From Janthinobacterium saanense (GTDB lineage Bacteria > Pseudomonadota > Gammaproteobacteria > Burkholderiales > Burkholderiaceae_D): a stretch of DNA of 64,000 nt. The position numbers and the translations under genes are program-made. This document shows, one piece after another, positions 9,440-18,241 of the stretch. Below the pieces are notes generated by a model that saw only the letters and a list, made by a program, of their open reading frames with translations, did not search any database and was not told the DNA's origin. Location: assembly GCF_014200675.1 (NCBI RefSeq), contig NZ_JACHCI010000005.1, forward strand, positions 186,001 through 250,000. Reading direction: 5' to 3'. Within the stretch, counting starts at the first letter, position 1, and every line of letters begins with the position of its first letter.

Positions 9440-11149
9440 TTACAGGAAACTTTCGCTTTCAACCTGCCGCAGTGCTTCATCGAGCACCTGCCGCGACTTG
9501 CGGATGGTGCTCGGGTCCTGTGTCTCCAGCGCGGCCTGGAAATTGGCCGTATGCGTGGCCAGATAATTACGCACATCACCCAGAGACTGTTCGTACAGGC
9601 GGTCGGCGCGTGAAACCAGGGTGCGGTTTTCCATCTGCTCGCGCGGGTGGATCTTCAGGTCGGCCAGCTCAAGAAAGCGCTGTTCGATCTGTTCCGGCGT
9701 CATCACGCCTGCGTTGTCGCTGATGACCATCTTGTGGCGTTCCTGCGTGGCCAGTACCGTCACTTCCGCTTCCAGCACGCCGCTGATATCGTAGGTGAAA
9801 CGCACGTCGATACCCACTTCACCAGCCTTTTTGGCCGGTATCGGGAAGCTGATTTTCCCCAGGAAGACGTTATCGGCCACCAGGCGCGATTCGCCCTGGT
9901 AGATCGTGACATTGATCTCTTTCTGGTTGTCGTGGATGGTGGTGATGTTTTCCGTGCGCGAGACGGGCACCACCGAGTTGCGCTCGATGATGGGCATGTA
10001 ATGGCCGCCCTCATACTGGTTCGGCCCCACCTGGCGCGAAATGCCGATGCCCAGCGAATACGGCGCCACGTCCGTCATCACCACTTCATCTAAGGCGGCG
10101 TCGCGCATCTTCAGGCCCGCCTGCACGGCCGCGCCCAGGGCCACGGCTTCGTCCGGGTCCAGGTGGATGGCGGGGAAGCGGCCAAACATGCGCGAGACGA
10201 GCTTGCGCACCAGCGGCATGCGCGTGGCGCCGCCGGCCAGCACCACTTCATTGAGTTCCGAGGCACGGATGGTGGCGTCGCGCAGCGCCCGTTCCACCGG
10301 CACGCGCAAGCGGGCCAGCAGCGGTTCGCACAGCTGCGCCAGTGTGTCTTCGCTGACGTCCCAGTGATAGTCTTTATCCTGATAACGCGTGCTCATGCGC
10401 GCCGACGGCTGCTCTGACAGCAAACGCTTGACCCGTTCGGCTTCGTCGCGCAGCAACTGCTGCTGGCGCGCGTCGAACAATCGGCTGCCGGCGGCGCTGC
10501 GCAAGCCGCTCTCATCCAGGAAGGCCTCGACCAGCACGGTGACGAAATCCTCGCCACCGAGGAAATTGTCGCCGGCCGAAGCGCGCACTTCCATCACGCC
10601 TTCAAACAGTTCCAGGATCGAGACGTCGAAGGTGCCGCCGCCCAGGTCGAAGACGAGAAATTTGCTTTCCTGTTCCTTGTCGCGGATGCCGTAAGCCAGT
10701 GCGGCGGCCGTCGGCTCGTTGAGCAAACGCTCCACGCGCAAGCCCGCCAGCTGGCCGGCAATGCGCGTGGCCTTGCGCTGCGCATCGCTGAAATACGCAG
10801 GCACGGTGATAATCGCTTCTTCTACCGGGTGGCCGAGAAAGGCTTCGGCATCTTCCTTCAAGGCGCGCAGCACCATCGACGACAATTCCTCGGGACGGAA
10901 TTGCTGCGTGCCGAGCGTGATCTTCTTTTCGCTGCCCATATAGCGCTTGAAGACGGACGCCGTCAGTTGCGGGTGCGTTTGCAGGCGCTCGCGCGCGGCG
11001 CGCCCGACCAGCACGGTGCCGTCTTCGTCGATGCTCACGCACGATGGAGTCAGGTGTTCGCCGAGCGCATTGGGGATGATGGAGGCTTTGCCATCGCGCC
11101 AGATGGCGGCCAGGCTGTTGGTGGTGCCGAGGTCGATACCGATGATCAT
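9440..11149 (-). CDS. hscC: Hsp70-family chaperone HscC
   Basis: The 569-residue protein has the Hsp70 ATPase signatures IGIDLGTTNS at the N-terminus, FDLGGGTFDVS in the middle and the VVLAGGATRMP phosphate-2 motif. A shortened substrate-binding region follows. DnaK is about 640 residues and E. coli HscC about 560, so the length and the truncated lid point to HscC rather than DnaK or HscA. Its ATG overlaps the parE stop (TGATG) and it abuts the J-protein gene, so translation of parE, hscC and the J protein is probably coupled. There is no grpE nearby. Physical coupling to topoisomerase IV genes is unusual and may only reflect shared expression. Confidence 0.9.
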   Translation of the reverse strand: MIIGIDLGTTNSLAAIWRDGKASIIPNALGEHLTPSCVSIDEDGTVLVGRAARERLQTHPQLTASVFKRYMGSEKKITLGTQQFRPEELSSMVLRALKEDAEAFLGHPVEEAIITVPAYFSDAQRKATRIAGQLAGLRVERLLNEPTAAALAYGIRDKEQESKFLVFDLGGGTFDVSILELFEGVMEVRASAGDNFLGGEDFVTVLVEAFLDESGLRSAAGSRLFDARQQQLLRDEAERVKRLLSEQPSARMSTRYQDKDYHWDVSEDTLAQLCEPLLARLRVPVERALRDATIRASELNEVVLAGGATRMPLVRKLVSRMFGRFPAIHLDPDEAVALGAAVQAGLKMRDAALDEVVMTDVAPYSLGIGISRQVGPNQYEGGHYMPIIERNSVVPVSRTENITTIHDNQKEINVTIYQGESRLVADNVFLGKISFPIPAKKAGEVGIDVRFTYDISGVLEAEVTVLATQERHKMVISDNAGVMTPEQIEQRFLELADLKIHPREQMENRTLVSRADRLYEQSLGDVRNYLATHTANFQAALETQDPSTIRKSRQVLDEALRQVESESFL

Positions 11150-13146
11150 CAGATATCTGCCTCCGCCTCATTGCCGTGTTCTTCGATCCAGGCGCGGCGT
11201 CCTGCCGCTTCGCCTTTGCCCATCAGCATATTGAAGCGGGCAGCCGACGCCATGTGGTCGATTTCGCCCAGGGTCACGGGCAGCAAGCGGCGCGTGTCCG
11301 GGTTCATGGTGGTTTCCCACAGCTGCTCGGCGTTCATCTCGCCCAGACCCTTGAAGCGCGAGATGGACCAGGCGCCCTGTTTCACGCCTTCCTTGCGCAG
11401 CTTGTCTTCGATGGCCAGCAGTTCTCCATCGTCGAGCGCGTAGATTTTCTGGATCGGTTTCTTGCCGCGCGCTGGCGCGTCGACGCGGTACAGCGGCGGA
11501 CGGGCGATGCAGATATGGCCCTTGGCGATCAGTGCCGGGAAATGCTTGAAGAACAAGGTCAGCAGCAGCACCTGGATGTGCGAGCCATCCACGTCCGCAT
11601 CCGACAGAATGCAGATTTTGCCGTAGCGCAGGCCGGACAGGTCGGGCGTGTCGCCATGCGTGTGCGGATCGACGCCGATGGCCACGGCGATGTCGTGGAT
11701 TTCGTTATTGGCAAACAGGCGGTCGCGGTCGGTTTCCCAGGAGTTCAGCACCTTGCCGCGCAGGGGCAGGATGGCCTGGAATTCCTTGTCGCGGCCCATC
11801 TTGGCCGAACCGCCCGCCGAGTCGCCCTCGACCAGGAACAGTTCATTGCGCGTGATGTCCGACGATTCGCAGTCGGTCAGCTTGCCTGGCAAGACGGCCA
11901 CGCCCGAGGATTTTTTCTTTTCCACTTTTTGCAGCGAACGCTGGCGCGACTGCGCCTGCTTGATCACCAGCTCGGCCAGTTTCTTGCCGTATTCGACGTG
12001 CTGGTTCAGCCACAGTTCCAGCGGCGGCTTGCTAAAGGTCGAGACCAGTTTCACGGCGTCGCGCGAATTGAGGCGTTCCTTGATCTGGCCCTGGAATTGC
12101 GGGTCCAGCACCTTGGCCGACAAGACGAAGGAAGCGCGCGCAAATACGTCTTCCGGCAGCAGCTTGACGCCCTTGGGCAGCAGCGAGTGCATTTCGACGA
12201 AGTTTTTCACGGCGCCGAACAGGCCTTCGCGCAAGCCCGATTCATGCGTGCCGCCGTTCGAGGTGGGAATCAGGTTGACATACGATTCGCGCACGATGGC
12301 GCCTTCTTCGGTCCATGCCACTACCCAGGCCGCGCCTTCGCCTTCGGCAAAACCGTCGTTCTCGCCGTTGGCGTATTGCGCGCCTTCGAACAGGGGGATC
12401 AGGGTTTCGCCGTTGGAGCTTTGCGCCAGCGCTTCGGTCAGGTAACCGCGCAAGCCTTCGGCGTATAGCCAGGTTTGGGTGTCGCCCGTCTTGGCGTTGG
12501 TCAGGGTGACGGTGACGCCAGGCAGCAGCACGGCTTTCGAGCGCAGCAGGCGTTGCAGCTCGGTTTGCGAGATATTGGGCGAGTCAAAATATTTCGGATT
12601 CGGCCAGGCGGTCACGCGGGTGCCCGACTTCTTGCCATCGCGCAGCGCCGGTTTCGAATGCAATGCTTCGATCACGTCGCCATCGGCAAACACCATGTGG
12701 TGCAGGCCGTTGCCATCGCTTTCCTTGCGCCAGACGGTAATTTCCAGGCGCGAGGACAGCGCATTGGTGACGGACACGCCGACGCCGTGCAAGCCGCCCG
12801 AGAACGCGTAGGCGCCGCCCGATCCCTTGTCGAACTTGCCGCCTGCATGCAATCGCGTAAACACGATTTCTACCGTCGGCACGCCTTCCTCGGGGTGCAG
12901 GCCGACCGGAATGCCGCGGCCATTGTCTTCGACGGTGATGCTGCCATCGGTGTTTTGCGTGACGGAGATGTGGGTGCAATGACCGCCCAGCGCCTCATCG
13001 GAGGCATTGTCGATCACTTCCTGGATGATATGCAGCGGATTTTCAGTGCGGGTGTACATCCCCGGGCGCTGCTTGACGGGTTCCAGTCCTTTCAGGACAC
13101 GGATGGATGATTCGCTGTAGTCGGATGCTGGTTTTTTAGTGGCCAT
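11149..13146 (-). CDS. parE: DNA topoisomerase IV subunit B
   Basis: The 665-residue ATPase subunit of topoisomerase IV has the GHKL nucleotide-binding motifs (VIDNASDEAL, DNGRGIPVG, GGLHGVGVSVTNALS). The TOPRIM motif LFLVEGDSAGGSAKMGRD and the DADVDGSHI metal site follow, and the protein ends with the GEMNAEQLWETTM region. Length agrees with ParE, and the parC gene follows two genes later on the same strand, which favours ParE over GyrB. It is the first gene of the minus-strand operon; its upstream region is shared with the divergent kdp operon. Confidence 0.95.
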   Translation of the reverse strand: MATKKPASDYSESSIRVLKGLEPVKQRPGMYTRTENPLHIIQEVIDNASDEALGGHCTHISVTQNTDGSITVEDNGRGIPVGLHPEEGVPTVEIVFTRLHAGGKFDKGSGGAYAFSGGLHGVGVSVTNALSSRLEITVWRKESDGNGLHHMVFADGDVIEALHSKPALRDGKKSGTRVTAWPNPKYFDSPNISQTELQRLLRSKAVLLPGVTVTLTNAKTGDTQTWLYAEGLRGYLTEALAQSSNGETLIPLFEGAQYANGENDGFAEGEGAAWVVAWTEEGAIVRESYVNLIPTSNGGTHESGLREGLFGAVKNFVEMHSLLPKGVKLLPEDVFARASFVLSAKVLDPQFQGQIKERLNSRDAVKLVSTFSKPPLELWLNQHVEYGKKLAELVIKQAQSRQRSLQKVEKKKSSGVAVLPGKLTDCESSDITRNELFLVEGDSAGGSAKMGRDKEFQAILPLRGKVLNSWETDRDRLFANNEIHDIAVAIGVDPHTHGDTPDLSGLRYGKICILSDADVDGSHIQVLLLTLFFKHFPALIAKGHICIARPPLYRVDAPARGKKPIQKIYALDDGELLAIEDKLRKEGVKQGAWSISRFKGLGEMNAEQLWETTMNPDTRRLLPVTLGEIDHMASAARFNMLMGKGEAAGRRAWIEEHGNEAEADI

Positions 13147-13518
13147 ACGTGTTCAAGCTAAGTAAAGACAAGGGTTGGAACGCCAGGCCAGAGCGCTGCA
13201 GGCGCAATGACAGCGGCGGCGATAGCTGTATGAATATACAGTATATCCCGTCCAGCGTCACTGGGGGAGGGCAGGCGGCAGGCATGGCGTCCTTGTGCGG
13301 ACGCTTGCGCATTCTATCTTGATCAGCGAGCAATAGCGCTACTCCTTGGCAACAATGGTGCGCCGCGTACGGGCGTTTTAGGACTACTGTAGGTCAAATC
13401 ACCTGCTGCCGCCCCGATTTTTACATCTTGTTTACATGGCACTCCCCAGTCTTTACCAATTTTTTATGCCCTTTTTGTTAACCTGCTTTTATCAACACAA
13501 ACCTGAATGAGGGTGGGA
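13147..13518. other. Divergent control region between parE and kdp
   Basis: This 372-base stretch has no credible gene. The half near kdp is T-rich and holds the tandem TTTACA motif at 13420-13436. The half near parE carries the likely parE promoter region, but I cannot assign a -10/-35 pair with confidence. Confidence 0.6.
13418..13437 (+). promoter_or_regulatory. Putative KdpE operator (tandem TTTACA)
   Basis: TTTACA occurs at 13420-13425 and again at 13431-13436, exactly 11 bases apart, within a T-rich stretch about 80 bases before the first kdp reading frame. OmpR-family regulators such as KdpE bind direct repeats one helical turn apart, and the E. coli KdpE site is a similar T-rich element upstream of kdpF. 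Confidence 0.6.
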
Positions 13519-13611
13519 ATGGATATCGTCTATATCGGCTTGATTGCCGTGTTCTGCGTGGTAGTGGCGGCTTTCGCCATCGCCTGCGACAAATTAGGGA
13601 GCGTGAAATGA
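13519..13611 (+). CDS. 30-aa single-span membrane peptide heading the kdp operon
   Basis: ATG at 13519, after GGGTGGG, opens a 30-codon frame that ends in TGA at 13609-13611, overlapping the ATG of kdpF (ATGA). The peptide ([20 protein letters not shown] and ten more residues) is one hydrophobic helix with a short charged tail DKLGSVK, like KdpF in size and shape but distinct in sequence. Translational coupling to kdpF and a clean hydrophobic pattern support real coding. I recall similar unnamed peptides ahead of kdpF in other proteobacteria. It may be a second small subunit stabilising KdpFABC, or a leader peptide. Confidence 0.65.
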   Translation: MDIVYIGLIAVFCVVVAAFAIACDKLGSVK

Positions 13612-13697
13612 ACGCATTTTATGTACTGGGCGCCGTGGTCTCGGCCGGCTTGCTCGTGTATCTGCTGGTAGCGCTGCTGAAGGCGGAGGAACTGTGA
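13608..13697 (+). CDS. kdpF: Potassium-transporting ATPase KdpF small subunit
   Basis: The 29-residue single-span peptide begins [20 protein letters not shown] and ends in VALLKAEEL, the typical length and C-terminal signature (LVALLKxE) of KdpF. KdpF packs against KdpA and stabilises the complex. The ATG overlaps the upstream peptide's TGA by ATGA, and its own TGA (13695-13697) overlaps the kdpA ATG at 13697, so the whole start of the operon is translationally chained. Confidence 0.9.
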   Translation: MNAFYVLGAVVSAGLLVYLLVALLKAEEL

Positions 13698-15502
13698 TGA
13701 CGACCCAATCAATACTGTTATTGATCCTGTTCCTGGTGGTGCTGCTGGCCCTGTCCTATCCGCTGGGCCAGTACATGGCCAAGGTGGCTGGCGACGCTCC
13801 CGTGCCCGGCCTGGGCTGGCTGCAAAAATGTGAAAACCTGTTGTACCGCTGGGCTGGATTATCAAACGACAAGGCCATGGGCTGGAAGGGCTATGCCATC
13901 GCTCTGATCGTCTTCAATACCCTGGGCGCCTTATTTGTGTATGGCCTGCAGCGCCTGCAAGGCCTGCTGCCGTTCAATCCACAGGGTTTGCCTGCGATTA
14001 CACCCGATTCCTCGTTCAATACGGCGGTCAGCTTCGTCGCCAACACCAACTGGCAAGGCTACAGCGGCGAACAGGCCATGAGCTACCTGACCCAGATGCT
14101 GGGCCTGGCCTGCCAGAACTTCTTCTCGGCTGCCACCGGCATTGCCGTGATCTTTGCCTTGATCCGTGGTTTTTCTTCGCGCTCTAGTAAATCGATCGGT
14201 AATTTCTGGGTCGACCTGGTGCGCTCCACCCTGTACATTTTGCTGCCGCTGTCGCTGGCCCTGTCGGTGGTCTTCATGGGCGAAGGCGTGATCCAGAATT
14301 TTTCGCCTTACAAGGAAGTGACTTTGCTCGACCAGGTGGCGTATGAAACGCCAAAAACCACGGCCGACGGCCAGCCTGTGCTCGACGCCACCGGCAAACC
14401 GGTAATGGAAGTGCAAGTGGCCAAGACGCAGACGATTGCCATGGGCCCGGTCGCCTCGCAAGAGTCGATCAAGATGCTGGGCACGAACGGTGGCGGCTTC
14501 TTCAACGCCAATTCCGCCCATCCTTATGAAAATCCGACGGTGATGTCGAATTTCCTGCAGATGCTGGCGATCTTCCTGATCCCTGCCGGCCTGTGCTTCA
14601 CCTTTGGCCGCATGGTCGGTGACATGCGCCAGGGTTGGGCCGTGATTGCCGCCATGACCCTGATCTTTGTCGCACTGACGGTGGGCGTGATGAGCGCGGA
14701 GCAGCAAGCCAATCCAGCCCTGCAAACGCTGGGCGTGGACCAGCAGGCGAGCAGCCTGCAATCGGGTGGCAATATGGAAGGCAAGGAAACGCGCTTCGGT
14801 ATCAGTTCGTCGACCCTGTTCGCTGCCATTACCACAGCGGCTTCCTGCGGCGCCGTCAATTCCATGCACGATTCCTACATGCCCTTGGGCGGTATGGTGC
14901 CGCTGCTGCTGATGCAGTTCGGCGAAGTGATCTTCGGCGGCGTGGGCACGGGCTTGTATGGCATGCTGATGTTCGCCATCCTGGCCGTCTTTATCGCCGG
15001 CCTGATGATAGGCCGTACGCCTGAATACCTTGGCAAGAAAATCCAGGCTTATGAAATGAAGATGGTGTCGCTGGCCATTCTGGTGACGCCAGCGCTGGTG
15101 CTGACCGGTACCGCGATCGCTGTCATGGTCGATGCCGGCACGGCAGGCGTGGCCAATCCTGGCGCGCACGGTTTCTCGGAAATCCTGTACGCCTTCACTT
15201 CGGCGGCCAATAACAATGGCAGCGCGTTTGCCGGCCTGTCCGCCAACACGCCGTTTTATAACGTGATGCTGGCCATCGCCATGTGGTTCGGCCGTTTTGC
15301 CGTGATCGTGCCGGTGCTGGCCGTTGCCGGTTCCCTGGCCAGCAAGCAGCGCCTGACAGCCAACTCGGGCACCATGCCCACGCATGGCCCGATGTTCATC
15401 ATGCTGCTGATCGGCGTCGTCGTGCTGGTCGGCGTGTTGAACTATGTTCCGGCGCTGGCCCTGGGCCCCGTCATCGAACACCTGCAACTTTTCACCCAAT
15501 AA
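13697..15502 (+). CDS. kdpA: Potassium-transporting ATPase subunit A (K+ channel-like)
   Basis: The 601-residue inner-membrane protein is the potassium-selective subunit of the high-affinity KdpFABC pump. It has about ten hydrophobic spans and the KdpA selectivity-filter-like segments, including [37 protein letters not shown] and [17 protein letters not shown] three bases earlier (13694) could also start, but the ATG at 13697 overlaps the kdpF stop and begins the family-typical N-terminus [12 protein letters not shown]. Spacing to kdpB is nine bases with a good AAGAGG site. Confidence 0.96.
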   Translation: MTTQSILLLILFLVVLLALSYPLGQYMAKVAGDAPVPGLGWLQKCENLLYRWAGLSNDKAMGWKGYAIALIVFNTLGALFVYGLQRLQGLLPFNPQGLPAITPDSSFNTAVSFVANTNWQGYSGEQAMSYLTQMLGLACQNFFSAATGIAVIFALIRGFSSRSSKSIGNFWVDLVRSTLYILLPLSLALSVVFMGEGVIQNFSPYKEVTLLDQVAYETPKTTADGQPVLDATGKPVMEVQVAKTQTIAMGPVASQESIKMLGTNGGGFFNANSAHPYENPTVMSNFLQMLAIFLIPAGLCFTFGRMVGDMRQGWAVIAAMTLIFVALTVGVMSAEQQANPALQTLGVDQQASSLQSGGNMEGKETRFGISSSTLFAAITTAASCGAVNSMHDSYMPLGGMVPLLLMQFGEVIFGGVGTGLYGMLMFAILAVFIAGLMIGRTPEYLGKKIQAYEMKMVSLAILVTPALVLTGTAIAVMVDAGTAGVANPGAHGFSEILYAFTSAANNNGSAFAGLSANTPFYNVMLAIAMWFGRFAVIVPVLAVAGSLASKQRLTANSGTMPTHGPMFIMLLIGVVVLVGVLNYVPALALGPVIEHLQLFTQ

Positions 15503-15511
15503 GAGGCTACC

Positions 15512-17596
15512 ATGTCACGCAAAAGCCTGACGTTATTCGATTCCGCATTGATAGGCCCCGCCATCGTCGATGCGTTTAAAAAACTCGACCCCCGCACGCA
15601 GTGGCGCAGCCCCGTGATGTTCGTGGTCTATGTGGGCAGCATCATCACCACCATGCTGGCGATCCAGGCCCTGATCGGCAAGGGTGAAGCGCCATTCGGC
15701 TTCATCGCCGCCGTCGCCGTGTGGCTGTGGTTTACCGTGTTGTTCGCGAACTTCGCCGAAGCGCTGGCCGAAGGCCGCAGCAAGGCCCAGGCGGCCTCGC
15801 TGCGCGCCCTGAAGCAAACCGTGATGGCGAAGAAGATGCAAACGCCTAAATACGGCACGGCCTGGCTGCCAACGCCAGCCACCGATCTGCGCAAGGGCAT
15901 GACGGTGCTGGTCGAAGCGGGCGACGTAATCCCTGCCGACGGTGAAGTCACCGCCGGCGTGGCCTCGGTCGACGAAAGCGCTATCACTGGCGAATCGGCT
16001 CCCGTGATCCGCGAATCGGGCGGCGACTTTTCGGCTGTGACGGGCGGCACCCGCGTGCTGTCGGACTGGCTGCTGGTGCGCGTGTCCGTCAATCCTGGCG
16101 AAGCGTTCATCGACCGCATGATCGCCATGGTCGAAGGCGCCAAGCGCCAGAAGACGCCGAATGAAATCGCCCTGACGATCCTGCTGGTGGCCCTGTCCAT
16201 CGTCTTCCTGATCGTCACCGTGACCCTGCTGCCTTACTCGCTGTTCGCCGTGGCGGCCGCCAAGAGCGGCACGCCCGTCACCATCACCGTGCTGATCGCG
16301 CTGCTGGTGTGCCTGATCCCGACCACCATCGGCGGCCTGCTGTCGGCCATTGGCGTCGCTGGCATGAGCCGCATGATGCAAGCCAATGTGATCGCCACTT
16401 CCGGCCGCGCCGTGGAAGCGGCTGGCGACGTGGACGTGCTGCTGCTCGATAAAACGGGCACCATCACCCTGGGCAACCGCCAGGCGTCGAACTTCATGCC
16501 TGCGCCCGGTGTCACGGAACAGCAGCTGGCCGATGCGGCGCAACTGGCGTCCTTGGCCGATGAAACACCGGAAGGGCGCAGCATCGTGGTGCTGGCCAAG
16601 CAGCGTTTCAATATCCGCGAACGCGAAATGGCCAGCCTGCACGCGACCTTCGTGCCATTCACGGCGCAGACGCGCATGAGCGGCGTCGATATTCCAGGCG
16701 TGGACGAGCACACCGTGCGCGAAGTGCGCAAGGGCGCGGCCGATTCCGTGCGCAAGTATGTGGAAGCGCTGGGCCAGCCGTATCCGGAAGAAGTGGCGCG
16801 CGCCGTCGACGACATCTCGCGCCGTGGCAGCACGCCGCTGGTAGTGGTCGATGATGGCCGCATCATGGGCGCCGTGGAGCTGAAGGATATCGTCAAGGGC
16901 GGCATCAAGGAGCGCTTTGCCGAATTGCGCCGCATGGGCATCAAGACGGTCATGATCACCGGCGACAACAAGCTGACCGCCGCCGCCATCGCCGCTGAAG
17001 CCGGCGTGGATGACTTCCTGGCCGAAGCGACGCCGGAAGACAAGCTCAAACTCATTCGCAGCTACCAGTCCGAAGGCCGCCTGGTGGCGATGACGGGCGA
17101 CGGCACCAACGATGCGCCTGCGCTGGCCCAGGCCGACGTGGCCGTGGCCATGAATTCGGGCACGCAGGCAGCGAAGGAGGCGGGCAATATGGTCGACCTT
17201 GATTCGAATCCGACCAAGCTGCTGGAAATCGTTGAAATCGGCAAGCAGATGCTGATGACGCGCGGTTCCCTGACGACGTTCTCGATTTCGAACGACATCG
17301 CCAAGTACTTCGCCATCATCCCGGCTGCGTTCGTGGGGACTTATCCACAACTGAAGGCGCTCGACATCATGCATCTGGCCAGTCCGTCGTCGGCCATCAT
17401 GTCGGCCGTGATCTTCAATGCGCTGATTATCGTGGTGCTGATTCCGCTGGCCCTGAAAGGCGTGCAGTACCGCGCCATCGGCGCGGCCAGCCTGTTGCGC
17501 CGCAATCTGCTGGTGTATGGCGTGGGCGGCATCATCCTGCCCTTTATCGGCATCAAGCTGATCGACATGATTTTGTCCGCACTTAATTTCGTCTAA
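15512..17596 (+). CDS. kdpB: Potassium-transporting P-type ATPase subunit B
   Basis: The 694-residue catalytic subunit of Kdp hydrolyses ATP through a phospho-aspartate. Asp313 lies in [11 protein letters not shown], the actuator loop has AITGESAPV, and the hinge has [17 protein letters not shown]. Membrane spans flank the cytoplasmic domains as in all KdpB. It is shorter than most P-type ATPases, as expected for the K+ family. It follows kdpA and precedes kdpC with a ten-base gap. Confidence 0.97.
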   Translation: MSRKSLTLFDSALIGPAIVDAFKKLDPRTQWRSPVMFVVYVGSIITTMLAIQALIGKGEAPFGFIAAVAVWLWFTVLFANFAEALAEGRSKAQAASLRALKQTVMAKKMQTPKYGTAWLPTPATDLRKGMTVLVEAGDVIPADGEVTAGVASVDESAITGESAPVIRESGGDFSAVTGGTRVLSDWLLVRVSVNPGEAFIDRMIAMVEGAKRQKTPNEIALTILLVALSIVFLIVTVTLLPYSLFAVAAAKSGTPVTITVLIALLVCLIPTTIGGLLSAIGVAGMSRMMQANVIATSGRAVEAAGDVDVLLLDKTGTITLGNRQASNFMPAPGVTEQQLADAAQLASLADETPEGRSIVVLAKQRFNIREREMASLHATFVPFTAQTRMSGVDIPGVDEHTVREVRKGAADSVRKYVEALGQPYPEEVARAVDDISRRGSTPLVVVDDGRIMGAVELKDIVKGGIKERFAELRRMGIKTVMITGDNKLTAAAIAAEAGVDDFLAEATPEDKLKLIRSYQSEGRLVAMTGDGTNDAPALAQADVAVAMNSGTQAAKEAGNMVDLDSNPTKLLEIVEIGKQMLMTRGSLTTFSISNDIAKYFAIIPAAFVGTYPQLKALDIMHLASPSSAIMSAVIFNALIIVVLIPLALKGVQYRAIGAASLLRRNLLVYGVGGIILPFIGIKLIDMILSALNFV

Positions 17597-17606
17597 AGGT
17601 ACCATC

Positions 17607-18182
17607 ATGAGCACTATCGTTCGCCCCGCAGTCGTCCTGTTTGCCGCGCTGACCTTGATTTGCGGCGTGATTTATCCCATCGCCACCACTGGTATCGGCA
17701 AGCTGGCTTTCAGCCAGCAGGTCGATGGCAGCATCATCGAGCGCGATGGCAAGCCGGTCGGTTCGAGCCTGATCGGCCAGTCCTTCACCTCGCCCAAGTA
17801 CTTCTGGGGCCGCCCTTCAGCCACCTCGCCGATGGCCAACAATGGCGTCGGCTCGGGCGGCTCCAACCTCGGTCCGAGCAATCCAGCCCTGGTGGACGCC
17901 GTCAAGGCGCGCATCGCCGCCCTGAAGGAAGCCGATCCTGACAACACCACGGCCATTCCGGTTGACCTGGTGACGGCGTCGGGCAGTGGCCTGGACCCTG
18001 AAATCAGCCTGGCCGCCGCCGTGTACCAGGCGCGCCGCGTGGCCCGCGTGCGCGGCCTGCCGCTGGCGCAGGTGGAAAATACCATCGCCAAGCTGCAGAA
18101 AACCGCGTATATCGGCTTTTTCGGCGAACCGCGCGTGAATGTGCTGGAACTGAATCTGGCGCTCGATGCGGCGCAGAAGTAA
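17607..18182 (+). CDS. kdpC: Potassium-transporting ATPase subunit C
   Basis: The 191-residue subunit has one N-terminal membrane span (residues about 7-28) and a periplasmic/cytoplasmic domain containing the KdpC hallmarks GSSLIGQSF, YFWGRPSAT, GGSNLGPSNP and the ending VNVLELNLALD. KdpC is required for assembly of the pump. Nothing unusual is seen; a hairpin follows the stop codon before kdpD. Confidence 0.95.
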   Translation: MSTIVRPAVVLFAALTLICGVIYPIATTGIGKLAFSQQVDGSIIERDGKPVGSSLIGQSFTSPKYFWGRPSATSPMANNGVGSGGSNLGPSNPALVDAVKARIAALKEADPDNTTAIPVDLVTASGSGLDPEISLAAAVYQARRVARVRGLPLAQVENTIAKLQKTAYIGFFGEPRVNVLELNLALDAAQK

Positions 18183-18193
18183 GATGATGCTGG

Positions 18194-18226
18194 GGGCAAA
18201 GCCGCCGGCTTTGCCCCTTGTTTTCA
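18194..18226 (+). terminator. Terminator-like hairpin between kdpC and kdpD
   Basis: An 11-base perfect inverted repeat (GGGGCAAAGCC and GGCTTTGCCCC) with a GCC loop is followed by TTGTTTTC. It can act as a partial terminator or an mRNA-processing stop that lowers kdpDE expression relative to kdpFABC. Confidence 0.6.
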
Positions 18227-18241
18227 CATTTAAAGAGATCC

